Shown: in pieces, positions 1 to 10,449 of the stretch | Layout: each line of letters begins with the position of its first letter | How positions within the stretch are numbered: position 1 is the first letter of the stretch | Source of the DNA: Guadua angustifolia | Lineage: Eukaryota; Streptophyta; Magnoliopsida; Poales; Poaceae | Length of the DNA stretch: 64,000 nucleotides | Direction: 5' to 3' | Assembly (NCBI GenBank): GCA_036346375.1 | Contig: CM070500.1 | Coordinates: 75,582,525 to 75,646,524, forward strand | Translations under genes and position numbers: made by a program | The notes under the pieces: model-generated | What the model was told of the DNA's origin: nothing | The model's input: only the letters and a program-made list of their open reading frames with translations | Databases searched by the model: none

Positions 1-1500
1 TTCTTTGGTGACAATTGCGTTTTCTTCTGGTTCAATCTCTGTCTTTCTAGGGTGTACAATCAATCTGATCCGCCTATGATTGACGTTGAAATGTTGATCT
101 AGGTTGGTCTTAGGTGTACAATCAATCAATCGTTTAGCGGTGTTTTGAGAATCAAATTTTTAATGATTCTCAAAACACCCCTAAACGAATTAAGGAAAAT
201 CGCTTCGGTTTCCACGAAAACAGAATGATATATGTTAACTTAAACAGTAATTTTTAAAGATCCCACCGTTGGATTAATGTGAAATTTTAACTGTAGAAAC
301 TAAATTCAATTTTGAAACTAACCCAATAAGAATCAGTGCGATCGGATCTACGGATCTAGAGTTATGCCTTTTGCAAGATAACTATATCAATAATGATGAA
401 AATTGATCAAACCTTAATTATAAAATTAATTAAGATTTACGATGAATTAAACAATCAAACTTTTTAGATCAATCATTTAATGCCCTATAAATATTTTGAA
501 TGAATCAAATCAAAATTATCATAATGAAACAATGAATCAATCTAAAAATAAAACTGGTATGTAAACGAAAAATGAAAACGAAGAACGAGATCACTAACAT
601 ATTAACTTACAAATCGTGATTTTTATTATCGAGATGTGTTCACAATATACCTTCGAAATATCTCAAAAATAATCTAAGTCACCTCTCACCTGCAGCTGGA
701 AAAGTACAACCAGCGCTTCTAGTCGTCGTAGGAGCTCTCACCCCGGAAGTGCGGCCACCAGGAACTCCTTTTTTGTTTTCACCGAGCTGCCGGCCGAGGA
801 CATCTTCTATTTTCTTGCAATTAGCAAGTCGCCAGAACTTTTCCAAGTCAAAGGACATGCATGCATGCAGCCTTCTTGCACAGCGCCTGCTTCTTTTTCT
901 AGTCGTGCATGCAAGCAAAGTATGACGCCACTTTAGTCGCCAGGATGAACTCAAGTAGCCCTCGTCGCAAAGTACAATCCTTAAATACATAGTTCTCTAT
1001 AAACAAAAGCCACCTTCCTTATTTATAATAAGTAATCTTAAAAAATTTGTATATAACTCCATTTGGCACAACATGGCCTAATATAACTCTGTACGCGTAC
1101 GGCCCACATGCCGCACTCACGTGACTAACCAGCCTCCATGTACACTGTTCTTTAGCCCAAACGTCCCGTATAACATTCTTGACCATCAAAATCTCAATTC
1201 CTGCTTGAACCTAGCCCCGAACCTCAGTTCCTCCATAAACCTAGTTTCGGTCCTGTCATCGACCACATTAGTCCTCGAGCAACACCTGCATATGAACAAA
1301 CACAAAAATCGTGTACGAACACAAGTCCACGACTTGATTCAAGATCAGTTCATGCAACTACTCATACGAGCGTATTGCATTAAGCAAAACCAATACCGTG
1401 CTATCACAAGCATATTAAGTAATCATCTAACATAGCACATACATACGCACCACACATGCTATGATCGCAACCATTGAAATGCCAGTTTCATCATTAAGCC
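1..1500. other. Unassigned AT-rich intergenic sequence
   Basis: I recognise no gene here. The only open frames are a minus-strand one of 103 codons (679-990) and a plus-strand one of 104 codons (1121-1435); neither shows a known motif or codon bias. A 15-bp direct repeat (GGTGTACAATCAATC) occurs at 51-65 and 113-127, and a hairpin follows at 130-188. From about 1500 the sequence passes into the degenerate repeat described separately. Confidence 0.5.
130..188. repeat. Near-perfect inverted repeat (hairpin)
   Basis: Arms at 130-154 and 164-188 (25 nt each) are complementary with one mismatch, separated by a 9-nt AT loop. The arms carry TGTTTTGAGAATCA and its complement. It could be a tiny fold-back element or a fragment of a MITE; no target-site duplication is obvious. 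Confidence 0.75.
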
Positions 1501-1529
1501 AATTTTTCAGCCGAATTTTTGAGACGTTT

Positions 1530-4500
1530 TATAAATTTAGCAAAAACCCTATCAAATTTTTATAAAATTATACAAGCTTGATCATACTCTAAAAAATTTA
1601 TGATACTATCTTTAGCAGTGTAGAATAATATAATTTTCTAAAAAGTAATTAAAGTTAATTTGTTATCTTTAAAAATAAAAAATAGAATAAATATAATTGA
1701 GATAGTAACCTTATCAGAATTTTATAAATTTGTTCGAATATGATCATGATCCAAAATTTTTATGAGAGCTTAAGAATTACCTCAGAACCCGTCTATAAAA
1801 TTTTGAAAAAATTTAATTTTTTTTGTTTGCACAATGAAATCTATAGATGCATTGAACTTTGTTTGTTATCTTTTAAAAATAAAAAACACAAGGAACACAA
1901 ATAGTACAGTAACATTATAAGAATTTTATAAATTCACTGAAGTGTGATCATGATACTGTCGAGACCCGAATATGCAAATCCGGACCCTCTGTGTATACTG
2001 CACTAGTCCAGGATCACGCTAGTGCACACAGGTTCAACATTAGTGAATATCACAATCATACATAACGGAAATAAGATAAAAGACATTATATACTAAATAT
2101 TACTAGTTGAATGACCTTATGGTCAACTTACTTAACAAGGCCTCACAAGGCTGAACAATAAATTGAACTGCAGCGGAAATGCAGACGTAGGTAACTCCTC
2201 AGTATACCACAGGCAACTGACAAGGCTCGCACCCTAAACATTCGTCCCTTCCTGGTACACCTTCTTCAGCACTTATGATGTTGTAGGCAAGAGTGAGTAC
2301 ATAAAGCACTCAACAAGTTGTGCACAGAATGCAACTTTAACATAACTATATGCAAGGCTTATTCCAAAGGAAGGCTAAGTAGTTCATTTGCAGTAAAGCA
2401 GCATTTATGAACAAGTACAGTATATAGATTGAAAAGACAGTAAAACAAATAGCAATAATAGATAGATTCAGCATTTCTCGAATAAACCAAATTTTTCATC
2501 CTAAGTCAAGATTCAACTTTCCATGGCAACATGCCATCCATCCCAAGTTTTCATTTTTCAAAAGTCTAAACCCTTAACTGTAATTCCCGAGCATTGCTCA
2601 ATACTGTGAGCACGGCTATCCGAATAGTTTGTACACTCTGCAGAGATTATGCACTTTATCCACACGATACAACCATGCACCACACAGGCGAATGATTATA
2701 ACAAAGCCTTTACAATGCATCACCTTAACCCAGTACTACCCGCTGAGGTTTCAACACTGAAGGGTTACACCACCACAACAGGGCCCCCCTCTTGCGCCAT
2801 GTGAGTTTCCTCCGTACACCCGGACTCACACCACCACAATAGTACTCAAGCTAAGGCTCTGCAAATTAGTCAGCTAGGCTGCCCCATAACAGACATGTGG
2901 TTGCATGATTGACTCAGGTCAAAGGCTCGCAAGGTTAAATTCTTAGGATTGATTAAAGCAAGACATGCACATACCCTTTGCCCCACTGGGCCTACCCTGG
3001 CACACTTGCCCCTTACTACTTGCTTCAATCTAAAATGATTACCACCCGGTTGGTTACCAAGCACCACATGCTACTCACAAATCAACATCATTGTGTGACT
3101 TCCCCGCCACGACAACTCAATCTCTTTGTGTAACCACACATGACACACAAGTTAACATCATTGTTCCATATTCCATTAGTCAAGATTAATAATTGATAAT
3201 TCATGTACATGTGATGACGTGGCATGGCTAAGCAATCTAATCCGATCTAACCATCCATGTTGATTTCATTATTAACCAACTACAGTGAACTAACCTAAGG
3301 TGACAAGTGGAGTATGGCATACAATTAACAAGGTAGGGTGTAAATCAAAGGGTACATTAGCTAATCCCAAATTTAGATTGAAATCATTTATACACATAAA
3401 ATAATATGCAATAAAGTAAATTAAAATAGCAATTTTGCAAACATGGGTGCAACATGATCAAAGCACAACTTGCCTTAGGAAAACTCTTATCCATGCTCTG
3501 GACCTTGGTCTTGAGTTGATAAATCTTCTCCGGATGCATCGCACAATTTATCGTCTACGCGAAACGAAAGAGAATACCAAATAAATACCAAAATAGAGAG
3601 CAAACAAACTCTAAAAATCAAATAAAATTCACCATTAGATAAATCTCAATTTTACAAATTTTTAGGAATTTGAATCACCTCAATCGGAGTTCGTATGAAG
3701 GAGAACAAGCTCTCGGAAGATTCGAAAATCATAAAAACCTGAAAATTGAAAAATCAAATATTAATCCGAATTATTTTTGTAAAGGAAATTCGCTTTACTG
3801 CGTCAGCGCCGAACTGGACCAACACGACGATGACACGTGGCGTGGTCCATGGACTAGGTCCACGGTGGGCTCGGCTCACACAAATGTGGCAGCTGATAGT
3901 CGGGTCCCACGGCTGACATGCGTGTACACGCGGCGATGACGCAAGCAACCACACGGCACCACATCAGCGGCCACGCCAGCGCCACCCCGACAGTCTTTCC
4001 AACGTGTCGACATGTGGCGACGAAACATCACGCCACGTCCTCCGGCGGCGCACGCGGCCCTAGGGTCATCGCCGGCGGCGGGAATTGGTACCTTCGGACT
4101 CGTCTCAGTGTCGCGGATCTGGTGACGCAGTCAGATCTTTAATTGGAGCACTGAAGCGATGGTGGCGACTTCGGCTTCCTCGACGCGGCGGCCCTCCGGC
4201 GATCTTCCGGTCAATCCAAGAAGCGCACAAGTTGTCCCTCACGCCGACGATCACGACTCGACCAACCTCAGCTCCGTTGTTGCAAGGACGGCGGCGGATC
4301 GATGATTTCTCCCTCTCGGCAGCGCTCGACGAAAACCTCAGATCACGGCGAACTCACAACACAATAGGTCTAGCTACCTTAGGGCTTTTGCTCACCAAAA
4401 CTTGGCGATCGCGATGTGCTACTTAAATAGGCCTAGGAGACTGAGCTCTGCATGGCACGGCTGAGGATTTATGGCGGCGTCGAAGCAGAGTCCGGACTGG

Positions 4501-5720
4501 ACACGGGGAAAACGATGACGGAGCTTCAAACACGTGTCACAGTCAACGGTGCGATTGCGCGCGACGTGCCTCAATCCCAATCGCTCACGGAATGAACGGC
4601 TCAGATTGATTAGGGTTAAAAAATTACACGATTGATCCTCCCCGTCCATCCCAAATCCATCGACCAGCACAATTCAGACGATGTGGCGCAATCTTGATCG
4701 CCCAATTGAAATCCTACGGTGATAGGCCAAGGCTTCTAGAAACCGGGCCGAGAAAACAGTAAATGGGCCTGGCCTATTACTGTTCACACAATTTACTCAG
4801 GATTTCTCTTTTAAATTTAATACTGAAAATAGTTTGATTTATTTAAGCAACTAAAAATACCAGGAAAAATCCAAGAAAAATCTCAAAAATATTTTGAGAT
4901 ATTCTGGACTCAAATAAAATATTTTTGGCAAAACTTTATTTAAACTTATCTATTTATAATTAGTTTTTGGCAAAAGGCTTAATATACTTAATTTAAAATA
5001 ATTCCAATAAATCTCAGAAAAAAATAAAAATAAATCCAAAAAATTCACAAATCACACAATTTAACATTAAAACACTATTAACTAAGAAAAGGCCAAAAAT
5101 TTGGGATGTTACAGATACAAAATTTTTATGAGAACTTAATGATTGCCTAGAACCCTTCTCTAAAAGTTTAAAAGATTCTAACTCTTTTTTGGTTACTCAA
5201 TCAAATCTATTTATTGATCATTAGGTTTTTATTAAGACAGTAGCACTGTTACAATTTTTTAAATTTTTTAGGCTTCATAATTATATGAAAGTTTTATGGC
5301 AACATTGGTGATACTTCAGGACCATCCAAAAAATTTTCAAAAATTTCTAAGATGGTTTGTATTATTTTTTGTTCAGTTGAAATTTACCAGTTAGCCTTCA
5401 GTAGAATTGTCCTAATTTTCTAAACTTCCTCATGATCATCATTTGAAAAATTTATGAGAACATTAATTATTATTGCATTAGAACTATCCAATTTTTTTTT
5501 CAAAATGTTCTAACACGGTTTGCACTATTTTTCATTCAATTGAAATTTTGACGGTTAGCCTTTTATCTGGACAGTACAACTATCAGAATTTTTAAAAATT
5601 CCTTATGCCTGATCATCATTTGAAATTTTTATGGAAATATTAGTGATGTGTCAAGACCATCCAAATTTTTTTAAAAAAATTGTTAACATTTTTTCAAACA
5701 TTTTTTGCTCTATCGAATTT
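1530..5720. repeat. Degenerate ~170-200 bp tandem repeat, interrupted by an LTR
   Basis: A recurring AT-rich block can be followed at about 1530-1715, 1715-1918, 1918-1956 continued at 5119-5240, then 5240-5420, 5420-5590 and 5590-5720. Each unit holds an 'agaattttataaatt' start, then 'tgatcatgat' and an 'aatttttatgagaac' core, then 'aaccatccaaaattttt'-like sequence. Units are strongly diverged. The solo LTR sits inside one unit, which continues on both sides of it. This may be the relic of an old satellite or of a tandemly repeated element. Confidence 0.55.
1957..5113 (-). mobile_element. Solo LTR, Ty3/gypsy Tekay/Del-like, reverse orientation
   Basis: The block starts TGTCGAGACC and ends GGGATGTTACA. 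It is flanked by identical 5-bp direct repeats GATAC (1952-1956 and 5114-5118), the hallmark of LTR-retrotransposon integration. On the minus strand it begins TGTAACATCCCAAATTT, a start I associate with long-LTR Tekay/Del chromoviruses of grasses. No gag, protease, reverse transcriptase or integrase motif is present and no second LTR copy is seen, so I read it as a 3,157-bp solo LTR left by recombination between two LTRs. Open frames inside (2870-3067, 3670-4426, 4419-4670) are not coding. The clade is inferred; the structure is seen directly. Confidence 0.82.
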
Positions 5721-7130
5721 CGCTGAGATTTCGGCATTTCTCGGCGAAATTTCGGTAATTTTGGCCAAATTTTGGTTCAAAACACCATATTTCATTTTTT
5801 TTTTGAATTTTGATAGATTTTGTCTGAAGTTTCGAGATTTCATCGAAATTTGAGATTTCACTAACTTTTGAGATGTAAACCGAAAACGAATATTGAAACT
5901 CTGATCCTACCAATCAAACACACCCTTAAATGGTTTGACGTAGGCCATACCAATACCATGTGTAGGATGCTCAACTGCTGGTAGACTCCAAAGTGCTAGG
6001 AGTCATGTGAATTTTCACACGGAAATATGTGAATGCGCACGAGTGTTTAGCTACTGTTCACCTTATACTATTCTCATACCAAGTGTCATTATTCAAGTGG
6101 TGGTAAGAACTCCACTTTTTAAGTTGCATTTCATCCATTTGGCTAGCAATATGGTACTAAATCATACGTGGTTTGGAATTAAAGGAAATGAGCCATTCAT
6201 AGGCCAATTTCTAACAGTTAATTCCTACTATTGATGATCTTTTTCTTTTATTTGTGCATCCATCTGGGTGTTGCTCTAGTTTTCAAACATGTCTTCTAGA
6301 ACTAGGTGATATGACTATGGTTATGAATAGCGCGAGACAAAAAAAAACACATAGAACCAAAAAGCTAATGTTAGGACATAATTTTAAATGACAACAGTTT
6401 TATTTTGGTAATTAACTCTTTTAACTATTAGGTCTAATTTTAATCTAGCACAGGGTCCTAGAATCTTACATTCTAGATTACGCCGTGGTTCGACGAGAGC
6501 AAGCTGGAACGGCCTCAGCTGAGCTCAACTTCTGGTAGTTGAGGTGAGGCGCAAGGAAAGAATGGTACGTTGGGGAGAACTGGCTCATCTCATCGCATAA
6601 AATGCTAATAAGCTTAGGGATACTGTGAAGCCATTGTCATCTTCCACTGGCACCGGCACGGCAACGCTATCACGATTTTTGTTTCTACTCAAGGCAGGGG
6701 CGGCCCAAAACCCTCTATATCCTTGAGTCCACGCCCCCTCTAGCTCGATCGATCCCAGCAGCTCCGGCTATTGTTGACCTGGGCGTTGGCGTGGAACGGA
6801 TTGCCTTCAGAGTGCAGAGGTAGTCGCGCTTGTCCACCAACACAGCCATCGCCACCAGTGGCCGGAGAGGAAGTGAGCCCCGGCTATTGTTGACCTGGGC
6901 GTTGGCGTGGAACTGGGAAGCCAATGGGTGAGCCTCGAATGTCGGAGAACGGTGCGTTACGGACGGACCCTAGATGGTGACCTGATCGAGAGGATGGAGC
7001 ACGTGTTTCGAGGCCAATTCATGGCCCACATCAGTCGGCGAAGTGGTCATCGGAGCTGAGGCTCGAGACCAGCCATTTGTGCCGGCACATGTCTTGAGCG
7101 CGTGATGGGAACGGAGAGAGTTTTGGAGTC
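5720..7130. other. Intergenic sequence without recognisable gene
   Basis: The first part (5720-5910) is an AT-rich stretch repeating 'gaaatttcg'-type motifs. From about 6480 the base composition becomes GC-richer, with short open frames (6715-6924 minus) that show no known domain. A 34-bp exact direct repeat lies inside (listed separately). The stretch ends at the target site of the large MULE. Confidence 0.5.
6764..6913. repeat. 34-bp exact direct repeat, 116 bp apart
   Basis: The sequence starting CCGGCTATTGTTGACCTGGG occurs at 6764-6797 and again, identical over 34 bp, at 6880-6913. No gene is recognised around it. Confidence 0.8.
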
Positions 7131-7138
7131 CAGTGTAG

Positions 7139-7260
7139 AATTTTTTTTATTTAATATTTATTTTAAATTTTTTTTTTCAAAACTAATCGGCCGCGGGAAA
7201 AAATTGCAGTTTTACCCGCCCGTCGCCTCAGTACGGGGCGATCGCCCCCTACTCGGGCGA
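7139..7260 (+). repeat. MULE-1 left terminal inverted repeat
   Basis: This end matches the reverse complement of 16940-17052 over roughly 115 bp with small gaps. The outer half is AT-rich; the inner half carries GTCGCCTC and the palindromic GGGCGATCGCCCC. An adjoining inverted pair of GGGCGATCGG-type motifs continues to about 7350. Confidence 0.8.
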
Positions 7261-7509
7261 TCGGTGCCCTGACTAACGGCGCATTCGGCGATGTAGCGGC
7301 GGTGACGAAAAATTAAAAAATACACCGGTCGCCCTAGCCTAGGGCGATCGGTCTTATAACATTTTTTTTTTGCAATTTTTTTGGTAAATTGTTCGTACAA
7401 TAATTGTTGCATTGAACCGGGAACAATTACGAAATAAAAAAACTTCTTGTTGTTTTCACTTTGCGGAAAAATTATTTTCCCTTGTTGGTGATCGTATCCC
7501 ACTTAGGGA

Positions 7510-8040
7510 TTTTCATAGGCTCTTATGGTCCACGAATCGGCGAAAAAATATGAGAAAAAATCACGGGCGACCTCGTAAGCGGGCTACCACTTACATAGGG
7601 CGAGATGGCGGACGTTGCTCGGTCGGAAGTTCTGAAACCGGAAAAGGCACTCGCGGCCACGAAACCGTGGAAAGCGTGGCCACTTAAGGGTTTCGCAGAC
7701 CCACAGAGACGGCGGATGCAGTCAAAAATCTGAGAAAAGCGAAGCGACCTCATAGCGCGTGCTACTACTTACATATGGGCGAGATAGGCGGCGTTGCCCG
7801 GTAGGAAGTTGCGAAAATCGGAAAAGGCACTCGCGCCATGAAACCCACAATCGTGACCACTTAGGGGTTTTCGTGGGGCGGGACAAGCGGATCTGACCCA
7901 AAAATCTGAAAAAATCAAGGGCAACCTCGCCAATGCGGGCTAGCACTTACGTATGGGCGAGATAGCGAGACGTTACCGGTAGGAAGTTCTGAAAATCGGA
8001 AAAGGCATTCGCGACCATGAAACCACAGAGATTCTGACGT
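7510..8040. repeat. Tandem repeat, ~178-bp unit, about three copies
   Basis: The conserved segment 'gggcta-cacttac(g)tatgggcgagatag', followed by 'aaatcggaaaaggcactcgcg' and 'ccacttaggggttt', recurs at about 7575, 7753 and 7931, a period of 178 bp. Diverged copies of the same unit start MULE-2 (about 42600-42900), so the array belongs to the element rather than to the host locus. Confidence 0.8.
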
Positions 8041-8405
8041 CGAAAAATTTTGAAATTTTTATGGAGGTTCTGATAAATCAATGATATTACCATAAAAATT
8101 TCAAATGATTTTAAGATGTGAGAATTTTTAAATTCAAACAATTCAACTGTCACGATAAAATTTGGCCGACAAGTTTGAACCAAGTGAAAAATAAAACAAA
8201 CCACGTTAGAAAATTTTAAGGGCACATACACTGAAAGTTCATATGATAAAATAAGCAGATAGATTAGATTATATTAGAAGGGCATTACAACGGTGGCGAA
8301 ATTGCAGCGAACTAACTAACGAAAGCAATGTTCGTCATGGTGGAACAAATGATCATTCATCCTATCTGGTACTGCCGAATGATGTCCCACATTTTCGCAT
8401 ATTAC

Positions 8406-9740
8406 CTAACCGTGTTTAATTTGCGATTTGTCCTCGGACATCGCTCGATCCCTACTATGAAAAGAACTCCATGGGGATCCGCGGTTCTCCCGGTATGCGC
8501 CGAATGGGTGGCCTATGTAAATGCGTCTCGGTGTATAAGACATAATTTTTGGTCTTTTTATGTGGATTTCTGCCCTCCCATATGGGCATGTCATCCCGAT
8601 TCAGCGTCCCCTATGTTAATACCACCGGGTTCCGGTTGAGTCTGCATAAGCGTCAAGGATTTGTTGCGTGTTGCGGACCTCGGCATTGCTTCCCTTGTCC
8701 CTTCTTCTTGAGAGGAGGAACCTTCTTGCACCTCTGGTGTGTTGGCATTGTTAGCGGAGGCATGCGGAGACGCCTTTCTGTTTAACTCGCCTCCACTATA
8801 TGGTGCATGAGGTGTGTGTTGGGCTTATCCTTGGACAACCGGAAGCGTGCCCTTGATCAATGCAATATGCCGCTTTGGTGGTTGAATAACACGTAGGCAT
8901 ACTCGGGTCCGCTTTTACGGGCGGTAGTGGCACCACGGAGAGGTTGCTCCCCGGTTATCCCATGCAGGAAGCATGAGATGTGGGTGAATGCGTCTCGGGT
9001 CCACCGGTTGAAATACCGGCACCATTCATCCTCGGCCAAGGGCACCGGTAGAATCTTCGGTCCGCTAGATCACGTGGCGGTATCAACCCTTTGCTGCAGC
9101 CATGTTATAAGCGTCGGGGCTTTCGGGTGGCCCTGGAGGAGGTTTCTCCTTTGACTTGAGCAAATTCGCAAGTTTCCTTTTGAATTCCTGTGTGCGATGA
9201 ACTGGTTTAGAACTACTACTTTGCGAGTTTAACATGAGTATGTCGCATGAAACTCACCGATTGGTTGGCCCTTTGCCCACCGGTCCTAAGCTTTGGTCGA
9301 TCTAGAAAAGGACATATCTTGGCGGCCTCTCCCTTTGGGTGAAGTTCTCGAACAAAGCGGGGTAGGCGTCGTGGCGGTTGTAGAAATTAAGTAGTCACGT
9401 CGTTCGACCGTCGATCCATTGGAAGAAGCAACACGGTCCTTGTCTTTGAGAAAAGAAAAACGATGCATGAGATGGTGGTGTTACCTGTATTGTGTGGACA
9501 CCGGTAGGTTTACCTTGTAGGTGCGGCCACAATGAGAGTGAGCGTGCGGCCGTCTCTCCATGGGTAGATTGCATCATCTTCGCGGTAGGTTGCGATCGCA
9601 TTTGGGTCGGGGCAACTCGTGAGAACCGGCGTCGGCCTCTTGGCATCTGGATATTGAGGCGGGATGACTTACGCTTCTTTGAAGAGGCGACGGTAGAACG
9701 ACATTGTGTTTGGCTGTGTTGGATGTCTACCCCTCGGCCC
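8406..9740 (-). pseudogene. MULE-1 accessory gene with GRF-type zinc finger (broken)
   Basis: On the minus strand the segment at 9395-9646 reads a Cys-containing stretch, then ...GRTYK/GKPTGVHTIQ..., then GPCCFFQWIDG. This resembles the C-terminal half of GRF-type zinc fingers (a GR-F/Y-C segment followed by C-x-FFQW-D), which bind single-stranded nucleic acid in known proteins. A GT-AG-like gap of about 45 bp inside the finger may be an intron. Downstream on the same strand, 8857-9045 and 8406-8594 give further open blocks (EDEWCRYFNRWTRDAFTH; KRPKIMSYTPRRIYIGH). The same blocks recur in MULE-2 at 43.2-44.4 kb, which supports a real coding unit. Frames shift between blocks, so this copy is not intact as written. 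The GRF call is by eye and moderate; the function of the remainder is unknown. Confidence 0.5.
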
Positions 9741-9880
9741 TGTTTTATAGTGGTGGTGAGGGGTTACTCCACACAACTGCAGCGTCAATGCCTTTTCACC
9801 TTGGTTGTTCCTCTACTGCCGTGCTTCTTAGAACACATCGTCCCTTCTTATATAGGCAGTCGGAGAGCAAACACGAAGCA

Positions 9881-10006
9881 CGATGAAAGAATAGCATGCT
9901 GTGAAAATGTCAGGAGGCACACAGGGCGATCGCCCCATTCCAGGGCGATATTTACCATCGGGCAGTGTGCCTCCTGACATTTTCACAGCATGCTATTCTT
10001 TCATCG
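9881..10006. repeat. Perfect 42-bp inverted repeat with 42-nt loop
   Basis: Arm 9881-9922 is the exact reverse complement of 9965-10006. The loop (9923-9964) carries GGGCGATCGCCCC followed by GGGCGATATTTACC, a motif shared with the MULE TIR inner core. A similar loop sequence recurs immediately downstream at about 10072-10110 without the arms. A transcript would fold into a long perfect stem; at DNA level it could extrude as a cruciform. Confidence 0.9.
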
Positions 10007-10124
10007 TTTACTATACGAAAAACAATTTGAAACAAATATTAAATACAAATATGATGGGCCCTATCCCCCAGTATCGGCCGATCGCCCCATACCCGGGCGA
10101 TATTTACCTGTTTATAACATTCGC

Positions 10125-10285
10125 TCTCGCTCGCGGCACGAAGTTGCGAAAATAAGTCGAGGTAAGACCTATCTATTGTCGAGTTAGTCGGGCGTTGCTC
10201 GACGCGAGTTCTTGAAAATAAGTCGAGGTACAACCTATCTATTGTCGAGTTAGCGGGCGTTGCTCGACGCGAAGTTGCGAAAATA
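10125..10285. repeat. Tandem repeat, ~65-bp unit, two copies plus partial
   Basis: The unit 'aaataagtcgaggta...acctatctattgtcgagtta...cgggcgttgctcgacgcga' starts at about 10149 and again at about 10214. On the minus strand it is open (10039-10326) and would encode the repeated peptide NSTIDR-YLDLFS, so it could be the tail of the upstream PMD reading frame or simply non-coding. Confidence 0.75.
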
Positions 10286-10449
10286 GATAAATGATCTGCA
10301 TCGACATGGCTAAGAAAAAACCTCACGCAAATACAAGCACTTAGTTGAGATAGTTAGACAACATGGTGGTGAAGATAAAAAATTACAAGCGTCTGGTTGT
10401 GCAATAAATCGATCCACGCAGCGCCTCTGATCGCTTTCGGTGGGATGCG

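Noticed and set aside
9881..10110. A CRISPR-like or bacterial operator array
   Set aside because: The context is a plant MULE; the structure is a single inverted repeat with a second loop-like copy, not a spaced direct-repeat array.
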